Shown here in pieces: positions 17,155 to 25,850 of a stretch of 64,000 nt of DNA (the first letter of the stretch is position 1; each line of letters opens with the position of its first letter). The notes beneath the pieces were generated by a model. It saw only the letters and a list, made by a program, of their open reading frames with translations, was not told where the DNA came from and ran no database searches. The position numbers and the translations under genes were made by a program. This DNA comes from Streptomyces gobiensis (GTDB lineage Bacteria > Actinomycetota > Actinomycetes > Streptomycetales > Streptomycetaceae): contig NZ_CP086120.1 in assembly GCF_021216675.1 (NCBI RefSeq), positions 1,116,001 through 1,180,000 of the forward strand. The letters are read 5' to 3'.

Positions 17155-18398
17155 AGGGCGGTGGAGTCCTTCCCGTCCGGGGGAGTGAGGGGCAGCTGAG
17201 CGGCGACCTTGAAGCCACCGTCCGGCAGCGGGCCGGTATCGAGGGTGCCGTCGACGAGGCGGACACGTTCGCGCATACCGACCAGACCATGGCCGGTGCC
17301 GGTGCTCTCCAGCGGAGCGGAGGGAGTGGCGGAGGCGGCGTTGACAACGAGGACGGTCAGGTTCGTCTCGTTCGCGGAGACCGAGACCCGGGTGTCCGCG
17401 CCGGGGGCGTGCCGCACCACATTGGCCAGCGCCTCCTGCACGATGCGGTACGCGGACAGGCCCACGGCCGGGGAGAGTCGTCGCGGCAGTTCGTCGGCTG
17501 CGTCAAGGGTGAGTTCGACGGGGACCCCGGCCCGTACGGTCGCGTCGACCAGCTGGCCAATCTGTGCCAGGCCGGGCTGCGGCACGCGCTCACCCTGGGT
17601 CTCCTCGCTGCGCAGCACCCCCAGCAGGCGGCGCATCTCGCTGAGGGACTCCCGGGCGGTGGCGGCGATGGTGCCGAATTCCTCCTCGGCCGCCTTGGGG
17701 AGACCGCCGATCCGGTACGGGGCGCTGTCGGCCTGCACCGTGATCACGGACATATGGTGGGCGACGACATCGTGCAGCTCACGGGCGATACGGGTGCGCT
17801 CCTCCAGCAGGGTGCGGCGGGCCCGCTCGGCTTCGCTGATGGTTTCCTGCTCGGCGAGCCTGCGCTGGGCCTCGGCCCGTTCCCGTATCACCGCACCGAG
17901 AAACAGCACCACACCGCTGAGCACAATCAGCAGCACATTGGTGCCCTCGCTGCGCTCGGGGGCGATCACCCCCAGGCCCAGCCCGGAAACCACCGTGGCC
18001 AGCCAGGTTCCCAGCAGCACCGTACGCCGTTCGCGCAGTGCCACGGCCAGGCACAGCGGCAGATACCCGACGATGACCATGGGGGTCCACGGCCAGGGCC
18101 GGTCCGGGTGGAACTCGACGCTGAGCAGCGCCAGCGCGCCGATCACATCGGCGGTGAAGATGACGGACCAGGCCAGCAGCGGGCGGGTGACGGCGAGCAG
18201 CAGCGGCGCGGTCTGGGCCACGGCCAGCGCGCCCGCGATACCACCGCTCAGCCCGTAGTCCTGGGAAAGGACGTGGAGGGTGACGGGCAGCAGGACGGCG
18301 ATGAGGATGAGCGCCACGCCGTACGGCAGCACCCGCACCCAGCGGCGCGGGGAGGCGGAGAGCAGGGGCGAAGGGGATGAAGGGAATGAAGGGGGCAT
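17151..18398 (-). CDS. Sensor histidine kinase (HisKA_3 type)
   Basis: This 415-residue kinase has about six hydrophobic segments in the first 170 residues and no large extracellular loop, then a dimerisation helix with the phospho-His motif ARELHDVVAHHMSVI (about residue 209) and a HATPase domain (EALANVVRHAPG as N box, GTGHGLVGMRERV as G box). It probably senses a membrane or intracellular signal. It is paired with the response regulator immediately downstream (ATGA overlap). Confidence 0.94.
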   Translation of the reverse strand: MPPSFPSSPSPLLSASPRRWVRVLPYGVALILIAVLLPVTLHVLSQDYGLSGGIAGALAVAQTAPLLLAVTRPLLAWSVIFTADVIGALALLSVEFHPDRPWPWTPMVIVGYLPLCLAVALRERRTVLLGTWLATVVSGLGLGVIAPERSEGTNVLLIVLSGVVLFLGAVIRERAEAQRRLAEQETISEAERARRTLLEERTRIARELHDVVAHHMSVITVQADSAPYRIGGLPKAAEEEFGTIAATARESLSEMRRLLGVLRSEETQGERVPQPGLAQIGQLVDATVRAGVPVELTLDAADELPRRLSPAVGLSAYRIVQEALANVVRHAPGADTRVSVSANETNLTVLVVNAASATPSAPLESTGTGHGLVGMRERVRLVDGTLDTGPLPDGGFKVAAQLPLTPPDGKDSTAL

Positions 18399-18424
18399 CG
18401 GATGATCAGCCTAGAGGCCGCGGC

Positions 18425-19348
18425 TCAGAGTTCCGCGAGGAGTTCCGCCTTCTTCGCGGAGAACTCCTCCTCCGTGAGCAGCCCGGCCTCATGCAGCTCG
18501 CCCAGATGCCGGATGCGCTCGGCGATATCGGCTGGGTCAGCGCGTCCCGGCCGCACCGACGACCCCGTACGGCCCCGGCCCGGATGCGCGCCGGACGCCG
18601 ACGACGGCTCCAGGGCCGGGACCGGCTCGGCGGCCCGTACCGCCTCCAGCAGCGCGGCGGCCAGCGGCAGCGACTCATGGACCAGGCCGTAGCCCAGCCC
18701 GAAGACGACCGAGGCAGGATCCTGGTCAGCCTCGCCCGGCACGTCCGGGGGCTCGACGCCGCGCCGCAGCAGCCGCAGATGGCCGTTGAACACCTCTGGC
18801 GAGCGCCACTCGACGCCCTCCAGCTCGCTCACCCGGAAGGTCTGGTCCCCCGCCTTCCACTTCGCCGAGGAGGCGCCCGTCCAGAACCACCGGAAGCTGA
18901 CCGATGTGCCGTCGAAGGCGACCTTCCCGTCGTACGCCTTGAACTGCAGGGGCGGCGCCGGGGCGGCCACCAGATGGCGCTCGGCGGGTTTCTCCGCGCC
19001 CGGGCCGAGCGCGCCGCGCAGCTCGGTGGCGTAGTAGTCGGCCAGGGTCCCGCGCTCGGCGGGCAGCACCAGCCGATAGGGGTCGCTGTGGTCCTTGAGC
19101 TGCCCGTCAGCCGCTTCCAGCAGCGGATCGGCGCCCGGCCGTGGCAGCGCACGCAGCACCACGGTGCCGCGCCTGCTCCCCGGCGTCAGCTCGACTCCGC
19201 TCAGCGCCTCGTACGGAATACGCCGCTCGCGGAGCACATGGAACAGCTTCGGTGTGCGGATCCCCCGTTCGAAGCGGATGAGCACGGAGTCGGTGTCGAA
19301 CTCCCAGGTGGAGTGAATTCCGGCCAGTACGTCACCCATGCGGCCCAT
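18425..19348 (-). CDS. DUF4429 protein with C-terminal SHOCT domain
   Basis: The product is about 307 residues (ATG 19348) or 304 (ATG 19339). Two DUF4429 repeats (IHSTWEFDTDSVLIRFERG... and FKAYDGKVAFDGTSVSFRW...), each PH-like, are followed by a Pro/Ser/Arg linker and the short helical SHOCT end (IAERIRHLGELHEAGLLTEEEFSAKKAELLAEL). SHOCT modules mediate oligomerisation or membrane-associated assembly. It lies 26 nt before the kinase gene on the same strand, so possibly one transcription unit. Function is unknown. Confidence 0.9.
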   Translation of the reverse strand: MGRMGDVLAGIHSTWEFDTDSVLIRFERGIRTPKLFHVLRERRIPYEALSGVELTPGSRRGTVVLRALPRPGADPLLEAADGQLKDHSDPYRLVLPAERGTLADYYATELRGALGPGAEKPAERHLVAAPAPPLQFKAYDGKVAFDGTSVSFRWFWTGASSAKWKAGDQTFRVSELEGVEWRSPEVFNGHLRLLRRGVEPPDVPGEADQDPASVVFGLGYGLVHESLPLAAALLEAVRAAEPVPALEPSSASGAHPGRGRTGSSVRPGRADPADIAERIRHLGELHEAGLLTEEEFSAKKAELLAEL

Positions 19349-19395
19349 CGTATGCGGCGGCTGCCCGCCCGTCCCCCTCTGCTGCGCTACGCGCG

Positions 19396-20646
19396 TTACT
19401 GCCGCTCCGCGGAGCCGTAAGCGCCGGTTCCGATCGCCGCCAGATTCGCCAGGCTGCGCGTGTGCGGTTCGAAGTAGCCGGTGTGTCCGGAGGCGCCATG
19501 GGTGGTCAGCCGCTCGGCGCCGAAGCCCGCGGACACCGGGTCGGCGCCGTGGCCGAGCCCGCCGAGCTGCATATGGGGAACATCCGCGATCCAGTCGCCC
19601 TTGGCCCGCATGGCCCACACCTGGGCGTCGGTGCCCAGATCCGCTGCCCTGTCGGCCCCCATGCCAGGGCTGCCCGTCACCGCTATGTCGGTCACCCGCT
19701 CGGGCGTGTCGGAGCCGGCCATGCCACAGACCACTGAGCCGTAGCTGTGGCACATCAGCGCCACCGAGGAGTCCCCGGGCAGCGCGCCGAGCAGGGAGTT
19801 GAGCCGCTGTGCGCCGTCCCTGGCGAGGTCGCCGGTGGCGGCGTCCATGCCGACACCACGCGGCGCGGTGTAGTCGGCCCAGGCGATGGTGGCGGTACGG
19901 ACCGTGGGGTCGGTGGCCCGCTCCTGACGGTGGAGCGACCGGGCCATACCGACCGGGGCGCTGTACTTCTTCGTGGTCCGCTCGAAGTTCAGCACCTCGG
20001 TGTCGACGCCGGGAACCACGACCGATACCCGCTCTGCCCGCACCAGATCCCCGAAGACCTCGGCGACCCGGCCGCGCCCGGAGGGGTCGAAGGCGAGGAT
20101 CTGCCGTCCGTCCCCCAGCAGCGACTTGTAGCGGTTCATCCGGCGGCCCGCGTCCTGCTGCCCGGCCTCGGTCAGCCGGTCGTCGTCCTTGCGTTCCCGC
20201 TCAATGCCGATGGCCTCGGTCAGCGCGAAGCGGTTGGCGCGGTAGCGCAGCCGTACCGGGGCGCCGTTGAGGTTGCCGACGATCAGGGGATGGCGTTTGG
20301 CGAGCCGGTCTCGCTGGGCCTGGGTCAGCGAGCCGAAGAACCGGCTGATTTCCTGTGGCCCGGCGTTGGCGGCGGGCAGCTCACGCCCGGCGATGGAGCC
20401 GGCCCGCCAGGCCGTCAGTGCGGCGGCGCGGGCGCCGGGCTCGCCCTGACTGTGGACAGCGGTCCATCCCGTGGTCGCCAACAGCACGAGCACCACCACG
20501 AGGGTGAGCAGTATGCGCCAGGCGGTGGAGCCGGTCAGCTCGGTCTCGGACAGAGCAGTCTCGGACAGAGCGGTGCCGGGCAGGGGCGTACCGAAGTTTG
20601 GGAATGAATTCACTAGAGCCACACCATAGGAGACGCTGTCGGGCAT
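19396..20646 (-). CDS. DUF1023 alpha/beta hydrolase, membrane-anchored
   Basis: The product is 416 residues. A hydrophobic segment (WRILLTLVVVLVLLATTGWTAV, about 42-64) near the N-terminus acts as an anchor or signal, placing the catalytic domain outside the membrane. The nucleophile elbow is CHSYGSVVCG, with a late His (THGASGHTGYF). A paralogue lies at 31757-32788 with the shared block RHPxIVGNLxGAPVRLRYRAN. GTG 20613 is an alternative start that removes a repeat-rich N-terminus. Substrate is unknown; the family is predicted esterase/peptidase-like. Confidence 0.88.
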   Translation of the reverse strand: MPDSVSYGVALVNSFPNFGTPLPGTALSETALSETELTGSTAWRILLTLVVVLVLLATTGWTAVHSQGEPGARAAALTAWRAGSIAGRELPAANAGPQEISRFFGSLTQAQRDRLAKRHPLIVGNLNGAPVRLRYRANRFALTEAIGIERERKDDDRLTEAGQQDAGRRMNRYKSLLGDGRQILAFDPSGRGRVAEVFGDLVRAERVSVVVPGVDTEVLNFERTTKKYSAPVGMARSLHRQERATDPTVRTATIAWADYTAPRGVGMDAATGDLARDGAQRLNSLLGALPGDSSVALMCHSYGSVVCGMAGSDTPERVTDIAVTGSPGMGADRAADLGTDAQVWAMRAKGDWIADVPHMQLGGLGHGADPVSAGFGAERLTTHGASGHTGYFEPHTRSLANLAAIGTGAYGSAERQ

Positions 20647-20720
20647 GTGCTGGAGCCGTGAGCCGTCTCACTCTTCACGGCGGGCAAAACTCGCTATACG
20701 GCCATAAGCGTGAGGACGGG

Positions 20721-21431
20721 TCACCTTGTGGAGTCGTCGGCGGAGCGCGCGCAGGAGCCCGCGTGGGAGCCCGCGTACCAGTCGGCGACAAGGGCCGGAC
20801 CGAGCTGGTCCAGATACTCGTGGGTGCGCCGCCGGGCTCCCTCGATGCTCAGGTCCTCGCTCAGCCCCCAGCGGTGCATGGCCACCCGCATCACCGCGGA
20901 GAACGCCGCGACCAGCACCCGGGGCCGTGGATCGGCGTTCACGTCCACGCCCGCCCGTTCGGCGATCGCGACGGACAGCCGCTCCTCCAGCTCCATGGAA
21001 CGCCGCAGATGTACGGCCACCAGGGCGGGGGTGGTCTCGATGACCTGCCACATCCGCAGATGCAGCTCCAGTGGAACGACCTCCTGGATGGCCTCGCCGA
21101 TGGTGTCCCAGCCATCGTCGAGCGCGCCGCGCAGCGCCGTCATCGGGGCCTCATGCTCGGGACGTTCCAGAACGGCGGTGAAGTAGCGCTCCTGGACCAT
21201 CTCCTGGATGGCGAAGGCGGCCTCTTCCTTGTTGGCGAAGTAGCGGAAGAAGGTGCGCTGGGAGACGTCCACTTCGGCGGCGATCTCATCGACGGGGGTC
21301 TGTTCGTATCCCTGGGACACGAAGAGCTCATGCGCCGCGCGGATCAGCGCGTCCCGGGTGCGCTGCTTCTTGCGTTCGCGCAGTCCGGCCAACCGGGGCC
21401 ACCTCCTGGCTGTGTTCGTGCTGCTCACCAT
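20721..21431 (-). CDS. TetR-family repressor
   Basis: This 236-residue regulator has an N-terminal HTH (RDALIRAAHELFVSQGYEQTPVDEIAAEVDVSQRTFFRYFANKE) and a variable ligand-binding C-terminal domain. It is divergent from an MFS exporter with only 76 nt between start codons, which contain paired CTGACAG repeats. This is the usual layout of a repressor that controls itself and the pump, released when an exported compound binds. Confidence 0.93.
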   Translation of the reverse strand: MVSSTNTARRWPRLAGLRERKKQRTRDALIRAAHELFVSQGYEQTPVDEIAAEVDVSQRTFFRYFANKEEAAFAIQEMVQERYFTAVLERPEHEAPMTALRGALDDGWDTIGEAIQEVVPLELHLRMWQVIETTPALVAVHLRRSMELEERLSVAIAERAGVDVNADPRPRVLVAAFSAVMRVAMHRWGLSEDLSIEGARRRTHEYLDQLGPALVADWYAGSHAGSCARSADDSTR

Positions 21432-21444
21432 ACCTGTGAGTTAT

Positions 21445-21493
21445 CTGACAGCCGCTGACAGAGAATTGAATAGCAAACTGTCAGAGGCTGACA
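21445..21493. promoter_or_regulatory. TetR operator between tetR-like gene and MFS exporter
   Basis: CTGACAG at 21445-21451 and 21455-21461 is mirrored by CTGTCAG at 21478-21484 and CTGACA at 21488-21493. Read as two 16-bp sites (TGACAGCCGCTGACAG and the inverse of CTGTCAGAGGCTGACA) they match at 13-14 positions, with an AT-rich centre (GAATTGAATAGC) that could hold a -10 element. Confidence 0.7.
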
Positions 21494-21507
21494 TTACGCT
21501 CACCGCT

Positions 21508-23109
21508 ATGAGTTCTCAGACCGCCCCGGTCGCCGACAGCGCGCCGGAGCCACAGACGCCGGACTCGCGGAACGGACTGCGGGGCCACCCCTGGCTCACC
21601 CTCGTCGCCGTCGCCATCGGCGTGATGATGGTCGCCCTCGACGGCACCATCGTGGCCGTCGCCAACCCCGCCATCCAGCGGGACCTTGGCGCTTCGCTCG
21701 CCGACGTCCAGTGGATCACCAATGGCTATCTGCTCGCCCTCGCCGTCGCCCTGATCACGGCGGGCAAGCTCGGAGACCGCTTCGGCCACCGGCAGACCTT
21801 CCTCATCGGTGTCGTCGGCTTCGCCGCCGCCTCCGCCGCCATCGGCCTCTCCGGCAGCGTGACGCTGGTCATCGCCTTCCGGGTGCTGCAGGGCCTCTTC
21901 GGCGCGCTGCTGATGCCGGCCGCGCTCGGCCTGCTGCGGGCCACCTTCCCGGCCGCGAAGCTGAATATGGCGATTGGCATCTGGGGCGCGGTCATCGGCG
22001 CTTCCACCGCCGCCGGGCCCATCGTCGGCGGACTGCTCGTCGAGCATGTCAGCTGGCAGTCCGTCTTCTTCGTCAATGTCCCCGTCGGTCTGCTGGCGCT
22101 GGTGCTGGGACTGGTGATCCTGGTCGATCACCGGGCCGAGAACGCCGCCAAGTCCTTCGACCTCCTCGGTATCGCCCTGCTGTCCGGTGCGATGTTCTGT
22201 CTGATCTGGGCACTCATCAAGGCACCCGAGTGGGGCTGGGGTGACACCAGGACCCTCGCCTTCCTCGGCTGCGCGCTCATTGGCTTCCTGCTCTTCGTGG
22301 CCTGGGAGGGCAAGGCGCGCGAACCGCTGCTCCCGCTTGCCATGTTCCGCTCGGTGCCCTTGTCGGCAGGCACCGTTCTGATGGTGCTGATGGCCTTCGG
22401 CTTTATGGGCGGGCTCTTCTTCGTCACGTTCTATCTGCAGAACGTGCATGGCATGAGCCCGGTGGACAGCGGGCTGCATCTGCTGCCGCTCACCGCCATG
22501 ATGATCGTTTCCTCGCCGCTGGCCGGTGCGGTGATCACCAGGGTAGGCCCGCGGATACCGCTGGTCACCGCGATGGTTCTCACCGCGATCGCGATGTTCG
22601 GCATGTCCTCGCTGGAGCCGGGGACCGGCACCGCCGAGATGTCGCTGTGGTTCGCGCTGCTCGGCCTCGGCCTCGCCCCGGTGATGGTCGGTGCCACCGA
22701 GGTGATCGTCGGCAATGCCCCGCTGGAGCACGCCGGGGTCGCGGGCGGCCTGCAGCAGGCCGCTATGCAGGTCGGCGGCAGCCTCGGCACGGCCGTCCTG
22801 GGCGCCGTGATGGCCTCCCGGGTGGGCAGCACGCTGCCGGAGAAGTGGAGCGCGGCACAGCTGCCGCCGCTACGGGGCGAGGACGGTGAGCGGCTGCGTG
22901 GCGCCGCCGAGGTCGGTATCGCCCCGCCCGCTCCCCAGGGCACCCCGGAGCCGGTGGCCGAGGCCATGACCAGGGCGGTGCATGACTCGTTCATCTCCGG
23001 CATGGGGCTCGCCTTCACCATCGCCGGGATCGTCGCGCTGATCGCGGCGGGCGTCGCACTGTTCACCAAGCCGGGGCAGAACGCTTCGGGGCCTTCGGTG
23101 CACGTGTGA
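21508..23109 (+). CDS. MFS drug exporter, DHA2 (14-TM) family
   Basis: This 533-residue membrane protein has about 14 transmembrane segments. Motif A-like GKLGDRFGHRQTFLIG, ALDGTIVAVANPAIQRDL in TM1 and the motif C-like stretch GASTAAGPIVGGLLVEHVSWQSVFFVNVPVG are typical of proton-driven multidrug antiporters (EmrB/QacA type). ATG 21508 follows the operator; longer upstream frames run through the TetR gene and are not real. The substrate is unknown, possibly a self-made or environmental toxin. Confidence 0.94.
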   Translation: MSSQTAPVADSAPEPQTPDSRNGLRGHPWLTLVAVAIGVMMVALDGTIVAVANPAIQRDLGASLADVQWITNGYLLALAVALITAGKLGDRFGHRQTFLIGVVGFAAASAAIGLSGSVTLVIAFRVLQGLFGALLMPAALGLLRATFPAAKLNMAIGIWGAVIGASTAAGPIVGGLLVEHVSWQSVFFVNVPVGLLALVLGLVILVDHRAENAAKSFDLLGIALLSGAMFCLIWALIKAPEWGWGDTRTLAFLGCALIGFLLFVAWEGKAREPLLPLAMFRSVPLSAGTVLMVLMAFGFMGGLFFVTFYLQNVHGMSPVDSGLHLLPLTAMMIVSSPLAGAVITRVGPRIPLVTAMVLTAIAMFGMSSLEPGTGTAEMSLWFALLGLGLAPVMVGATEVIVGNAPLEHAGVAGGLQQAAMQVGGSLGTAVLGAVMASRVGSTLPEKWSAAQLPPLRGEDGERLRGAAEVGIAPPAPQGTPEPVAEAMTRAVHDSFISGMGLAFTIAGIVALIAAGVALFTKPGQNASGPSVHV

Positions 23110-23255
23110 GCTGTGGACGGCCCAGCCGTTGTGGACAACTCGGCCACCTATCCCGGTGAAACGGCCGGTCTGCCCTTGGCAGGCCGGCCGTCTGGCGTCG
23201 AGCCTGGTCCTGCGCGTATCGCGTCGCGTCGCACCGACACGGGGGAGTGATCCAG

Positions 23256-23636
23256 ATGCGAAAGTTCTCTGCTGCCTTTTCTACTGCCTTCTCTGCTGCC
23301 CTGGCAGTTGCCATCCTGCTGGCGGTTTCCGCCACACGGGCCCATGCCGCGCCCCGACTGGGGGAGTGCGCGGTCGGGGAGCTGTGTCTGTGGCAGCACC
23401 GCGGCTTTCACGGAGAGCGGTATACGTACGAGCTGCTGGACACCGGCATGGAGAGTTGTGTGACGCTGCCGGAGAGCGCCGGAGCCGTGGCTCTCGCCAA
23501 CCGCACCGGGCGGCCCGTCACGGTCTACCAGAGCGCGGTGTGTGAGGAGACGGGCGAATTTCACACCTACCCATCGGGAGCGTGGGCTCCCGAATCCTCA
23601 TACGCGGTGCGCGGCTTCAAGGTGTGGGAGCGGTGA
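23256..23636 (+). CDS. Secreted peptidase inhibitor family I36 protein
   Basis: The precursor is 126 residues: a signal peptide (KFSAAFSTAFSAALAVAILLAVS, cleavage after AHA at about residue 33) then a small Cys-containing domain with CLWQHRGFHGERY and a GRPVTVYQ core as in the I36/beta-gamma crystallin-like SMI inhibitors. GGGGGAG lies 5-10 nt before ATG 23256. The last 70 nt overlap the 3' end of the opposing ion-channel gene. Likely an extracellular metalloprotease inhibitor or signalling peptide. Confidence 0.86.
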   Translation: MRKFSAAFSTAFSAALAVAILLAVSATRAHAAPRLGECAVGELCLWQHRGFHGERYTYELLDTGMESCVTLPESAGAVALANRTGRPVTVYQSAVCEETGEFHTYPSGAWAPESSYAVRGFKVWER

Positions 23637-24379
23637 CCGTCCGGCTGCCCGGCCGACAGCAGGGCCACCTGTGCGCGCAGCTCCCGGACCTCCGAGGTCA
23701 GCTCGGCGAGGGCAGCCCTGTGCTGCTCGGCCCCGGCGTCGTCGTGCTCGAAGCGGGCGATGAACCAGGTGGCGATGTTCGCGGTGACCGTGCCGAGCAG
23801 CGCGATGCCCGAGAGCATCAGCCCGACGGCCAGCACCCGGCCCGGGCCGGTGGTCGGCGCGGTATCGCCGTAGCCGACCGTGGTCATGGTGGTGAAGGAC
23901 CACCACACCGCGTCGCCGAGGGTTTGGATGGTGGCGTCCGGGGAGTCACGCTCGACCTCCAGCACGGCCAACGAGCCGAACATCAGCAGACCGGCGCAGG
24001 AGCCCGCGACATAGGTGGTGAGCCGTACCTGAGAGGCCATCCGGGCGCGCTGTCCGGCCAGCAGCAGGGCGGAGACCAGCCGCAGCAGCCGCAACGGCTG
24101 GAGTATGGGAAGCAGCACGGCGAGCAGCGACAGCGGGTTGCTGCGGATGAACGCCCAGCGCCGCTCGGCCAGCGTCAGCCGCACCGCGTAATCCACACCG
24201 AAGGCCAGCCAGACCGCCCACTCGACGCCCAAACAGAGCTGACGAAGTACTGGTCCGGCGTCGCTGGCCACGACGGGGATGGCGTAGGCCACCCCGAAGA
24301 GCACCGCCAGCACCATCAGTGGCGTCTGCGTGCGCCGCTCCCACCGCCGCCGGACCTGCTCATTTCCCATGCCCCGCAT
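23567..24379 (-). CDS. Voltage-gated-like potassium channel
   Basis: This 270-residue protein has the K+ selectivity filter TTVGYGD preceded by WWSFTTM (pore helix), flanked by hydrophobic helices, with an Arg-rich S4-like segment (LLRLVSALLLAGQRARM) and a C-terminal coiled region (LAELTSEVRELRAQVALL) likely for tetramer assembly. It probably conducts K+ and sets membrane potential. It ends inside the I36 gene on the opposite strand. Confidence 0.92.
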   Translation of the reverse strand: MRGMGNEQVRRRWERRTQTPLMVLAVLFGVAYAIPVVASDAGPVLRQLCLGVEWAVWLAFGVDYAVRLTLAERRWAFIRSNPLSLLAVLLPILQPLRLLRLVSALLLAGQRARMASQVRLTTYVAGSCAGLLMFGSLAVLEVERDSPDATIQTLGDAVWWSFTTMTTVGYGDTAPTTGPGRVLAVGLMLSGIALLGTVTANIATWFIARFEHDDAGAEQHRAALAELTSEVRELRAQVALLSAGQPDGHRSHTLKPRTAYEDSGAHAPDG

Positions 24380-24397
24380 CGTAGGGGCGGAGTTCCT

Positions 24398-24512
24398 TCC
24401 CCTAACCCTCCCCTTCCCGAAAACCGGGGGCTTCGCCCCCAGACCCCCACAGTGTTGTGGGCACTCTCCCCCAGCTACCTCCCCCAGACTCCGTCTGGGA
24501 GGTGCCCCGAAA
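24398..24512. repeat. Dispersed repeat copy R2 (half core)
   Basis: Contains CCCCTTCCCGAAAACCGGGGGCTTCGCCCCC and the left half of the core (GTGTTGTGGGCACTC, 24452-24466). The rest is replaced by a CCCCCAGACTCCGTCTGGG-type hairpin. It fills the gap between the channel gene start and the end of the HTH gene. Confidence 0.75.
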
Positions 24513-24520
24513 ACGAACCG

Positions 24521-25399
24521 TTAGCACGAGCGGGCCGTCCGCGCCCTGTCCCGTGCGACCTCAAAGGCGGCCCGTACGAGGGCCGGACCGGGATGCGCCA
24601 CCGGAACCGGGTCCGGTTCCGGTGGCGCTACTCCGGCGCAGCGGCCGCAGATCCCCGACTCCTGGCCCCGTGGCAGCGGGTCCCGGCATTCCCCGCACTC
24701 GGCAGGCGGCGGCACCGGAGGCACAGGCTTCGCGGGTAGCTTGGCCCGCAACCGGTACGCGGCAATCGCCCCGGGGGCGTGTACGCGCCGGGGCAGCCCG
24801 GCCGTCAGCGCATCCCGGATCTCGGCCTCCCCAGCACCGCGTGCGAACCACTCCTCAGCCAGCGGCGCCAGCCGCACGGCCTCGGCCGCCCCAAGCCGCA
24901 ACCGGGGCTCAACCGCCCCGATGGCGGCCAACACACGGGCGGCGCGCCCGAGTTCGAGCCCGGGCTCGGGAGGGTGGGGAGTGTTCTCCGGGGTGTTTAC
25001 ACCCTTGGGTGAGTCGCCGACAGCCCGGCCCGCTGGCTTACCGGCTGGCAGGATCCTGCCACCCGGCTGCCCTGCGAAAGCGGCGGCGATCTCCTCGTCA
25101 CTCGTCAGCGCCACATTGGAGACCAGCACCCGGGTCTCCCACCGCCCGGTCTCCGGACACTGCCACTGCCGCGTATGAACGAAGCCCTCATCCACCAGCT
25201 GCTGACGGGCCTTACGGATCGCGATCCGCCCCTCCGGCATCTGCTCCCCGATACTCGTGAACGTCTCCCGCGACCCCTCCGGCAACGACAACGCCCACTG
25301 CAACATCCGCACAGCCGTACCGTTCAGCCTCGGATGACGGATGATCTCATTCGGAACTTGAGTAAAGAAGCGCGCAGGCGCGATAACATGCCGAAGCAT
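24521..25399 (-). CDS. Helix-turn-helix protein, accessory-region type
   Basis: The product is 292 residues from ATG 25399 (MLRHVIAPARFFTQVPNEIIRHPRLNGTAVRM). Residues about 10-110 form a winged-helix-like DNA-binding region (ETFTSIGEQMPEGRIAIRKARQQLVDEGFV), followed by a disordered linker and, at the C-terminus, a Cys-x2-Cys...Cys-x2-Cys zinc ribbon (CGEC...CGRC). Such proteins recur in Streptomyces accessory and plasmid-like regions and resemble replication or conjugation-associated regulators. The longer frame to 25594 crosses the leader hairpin and is not favoured. Exact role unknown. Confidence 0.75.
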   Translation of the reverse strand: MLRHVIAPARFFTQVPNEIIRHPRLNGTAVRMLQWALSLPEGSRETFTSIGEQMPEGRIAIRKARQQLVDEGFVHTRQWQCPETGRWETRVLVSNVALTSDEEIAAAFAGQPGGRILPAGKPAGRAVGDSPKGVNTPENTPHPPEPGLELGRAARVLAAIGAVEPRLRLGAAEAVRLAPLAEEWFARGAGEAEIRDALTAGLPRRVHAPGAIAAYRLRAKLPAKPVPPVPPPAECGECRDPLPRGQESGICGRCAGVAPPEPDPVPVAHPGPALVRAAFEVARDRARTARSC

Positions 25400-25426
25400 C
25401 CCAGGGTCCCTTCTACGACCTTGGCG

Positions 25427-25473
25427 GTGAAGGCCCTCTTCGATGTTCTCAGCATCGTTGAGGGCCGCTTCAC
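25427..25473 (-). promoter_or_regulatory. Structured leader upstream of the HTH gene
   Basis: GTGAAG-GCCCTC-CGATG (25427-25445) pairs with CATCG-GAGGGC-CTTCAC (25453-25473) with only small bulges, a 17-bp interrupted stem 28 nt before the ATG at 25399. It would form in the 5' UTR and could act as an attenuator or protein-binding leader. Confidence 0.5.
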
Positions 25474-25533
25474 TTCTGTGAGCGAAGCGTGATGACCCGC
25501 TCACTCTAGTCACATCACCGGCACCCCGGGCGA

Positions 25534-25552
25534 ATCGGTCAAGATCGGTCAA
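25534..25552 (-). promoter_or_regulatory. Tandem TTGACCGAT repeats (candidate -35/operator)
   Basis: On the minus strand TTGACCGATC-TTGACCGATT is repeated with a 10-bp period about 140-150 nt upstream of the HTH start. The hexamer TTGACC is a good -35; a TGATGT 19 nt downstream is a possible but off-spaced -10. Confidence 0.35.
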
Positions 25553-25663
25553 CTTCCGTGCCTCGATGTACAGTTCCGGATTACCAAAGACCAACCCCAG
25601 CCCTCATTCGGGTACCAAGGGTCACAAGTGGCCGTTACCAGCGCCTCCGTAACGGAACCTAAG

Positions 25664-25850
25664 GGGTGTCCTGTAACTGCTGGTCACGGGTGAGATGAAG
25701 ATCTCCGCGACTTCCGTCTGAAAGACGACGGCTTACATCACACCATGCCCGGCATCGCCCGCCCCCACCACCTTGCCCTCGCCGGATGGGCCCCGGCCAC
25801 GACAACAGCGACCCACCCGCAACGACTCAAAGATCAGTTACGGGACACCC
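25664..25850. mobile_element. Remnant insertion sequence or MITE with 16-bp terminal inverted repeats
   Basis: GGGTGTCCTGTAACTG (25664-25679) and its inverse CAGTTACGGGACACCC (25835-25850) match at 15 of 16 positions and bound 187 bp with no intact transposase. A 78-codon plus-strand frame inside has no recognisable domain. Flanks CTAA (left) and CTAG (right, overlapping the terminus) recall the YTAR targets of IS5-type elements, but no exact duplication is seen. The right end forms the stop codon of the XRE regulator. Confidence 0.7.
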
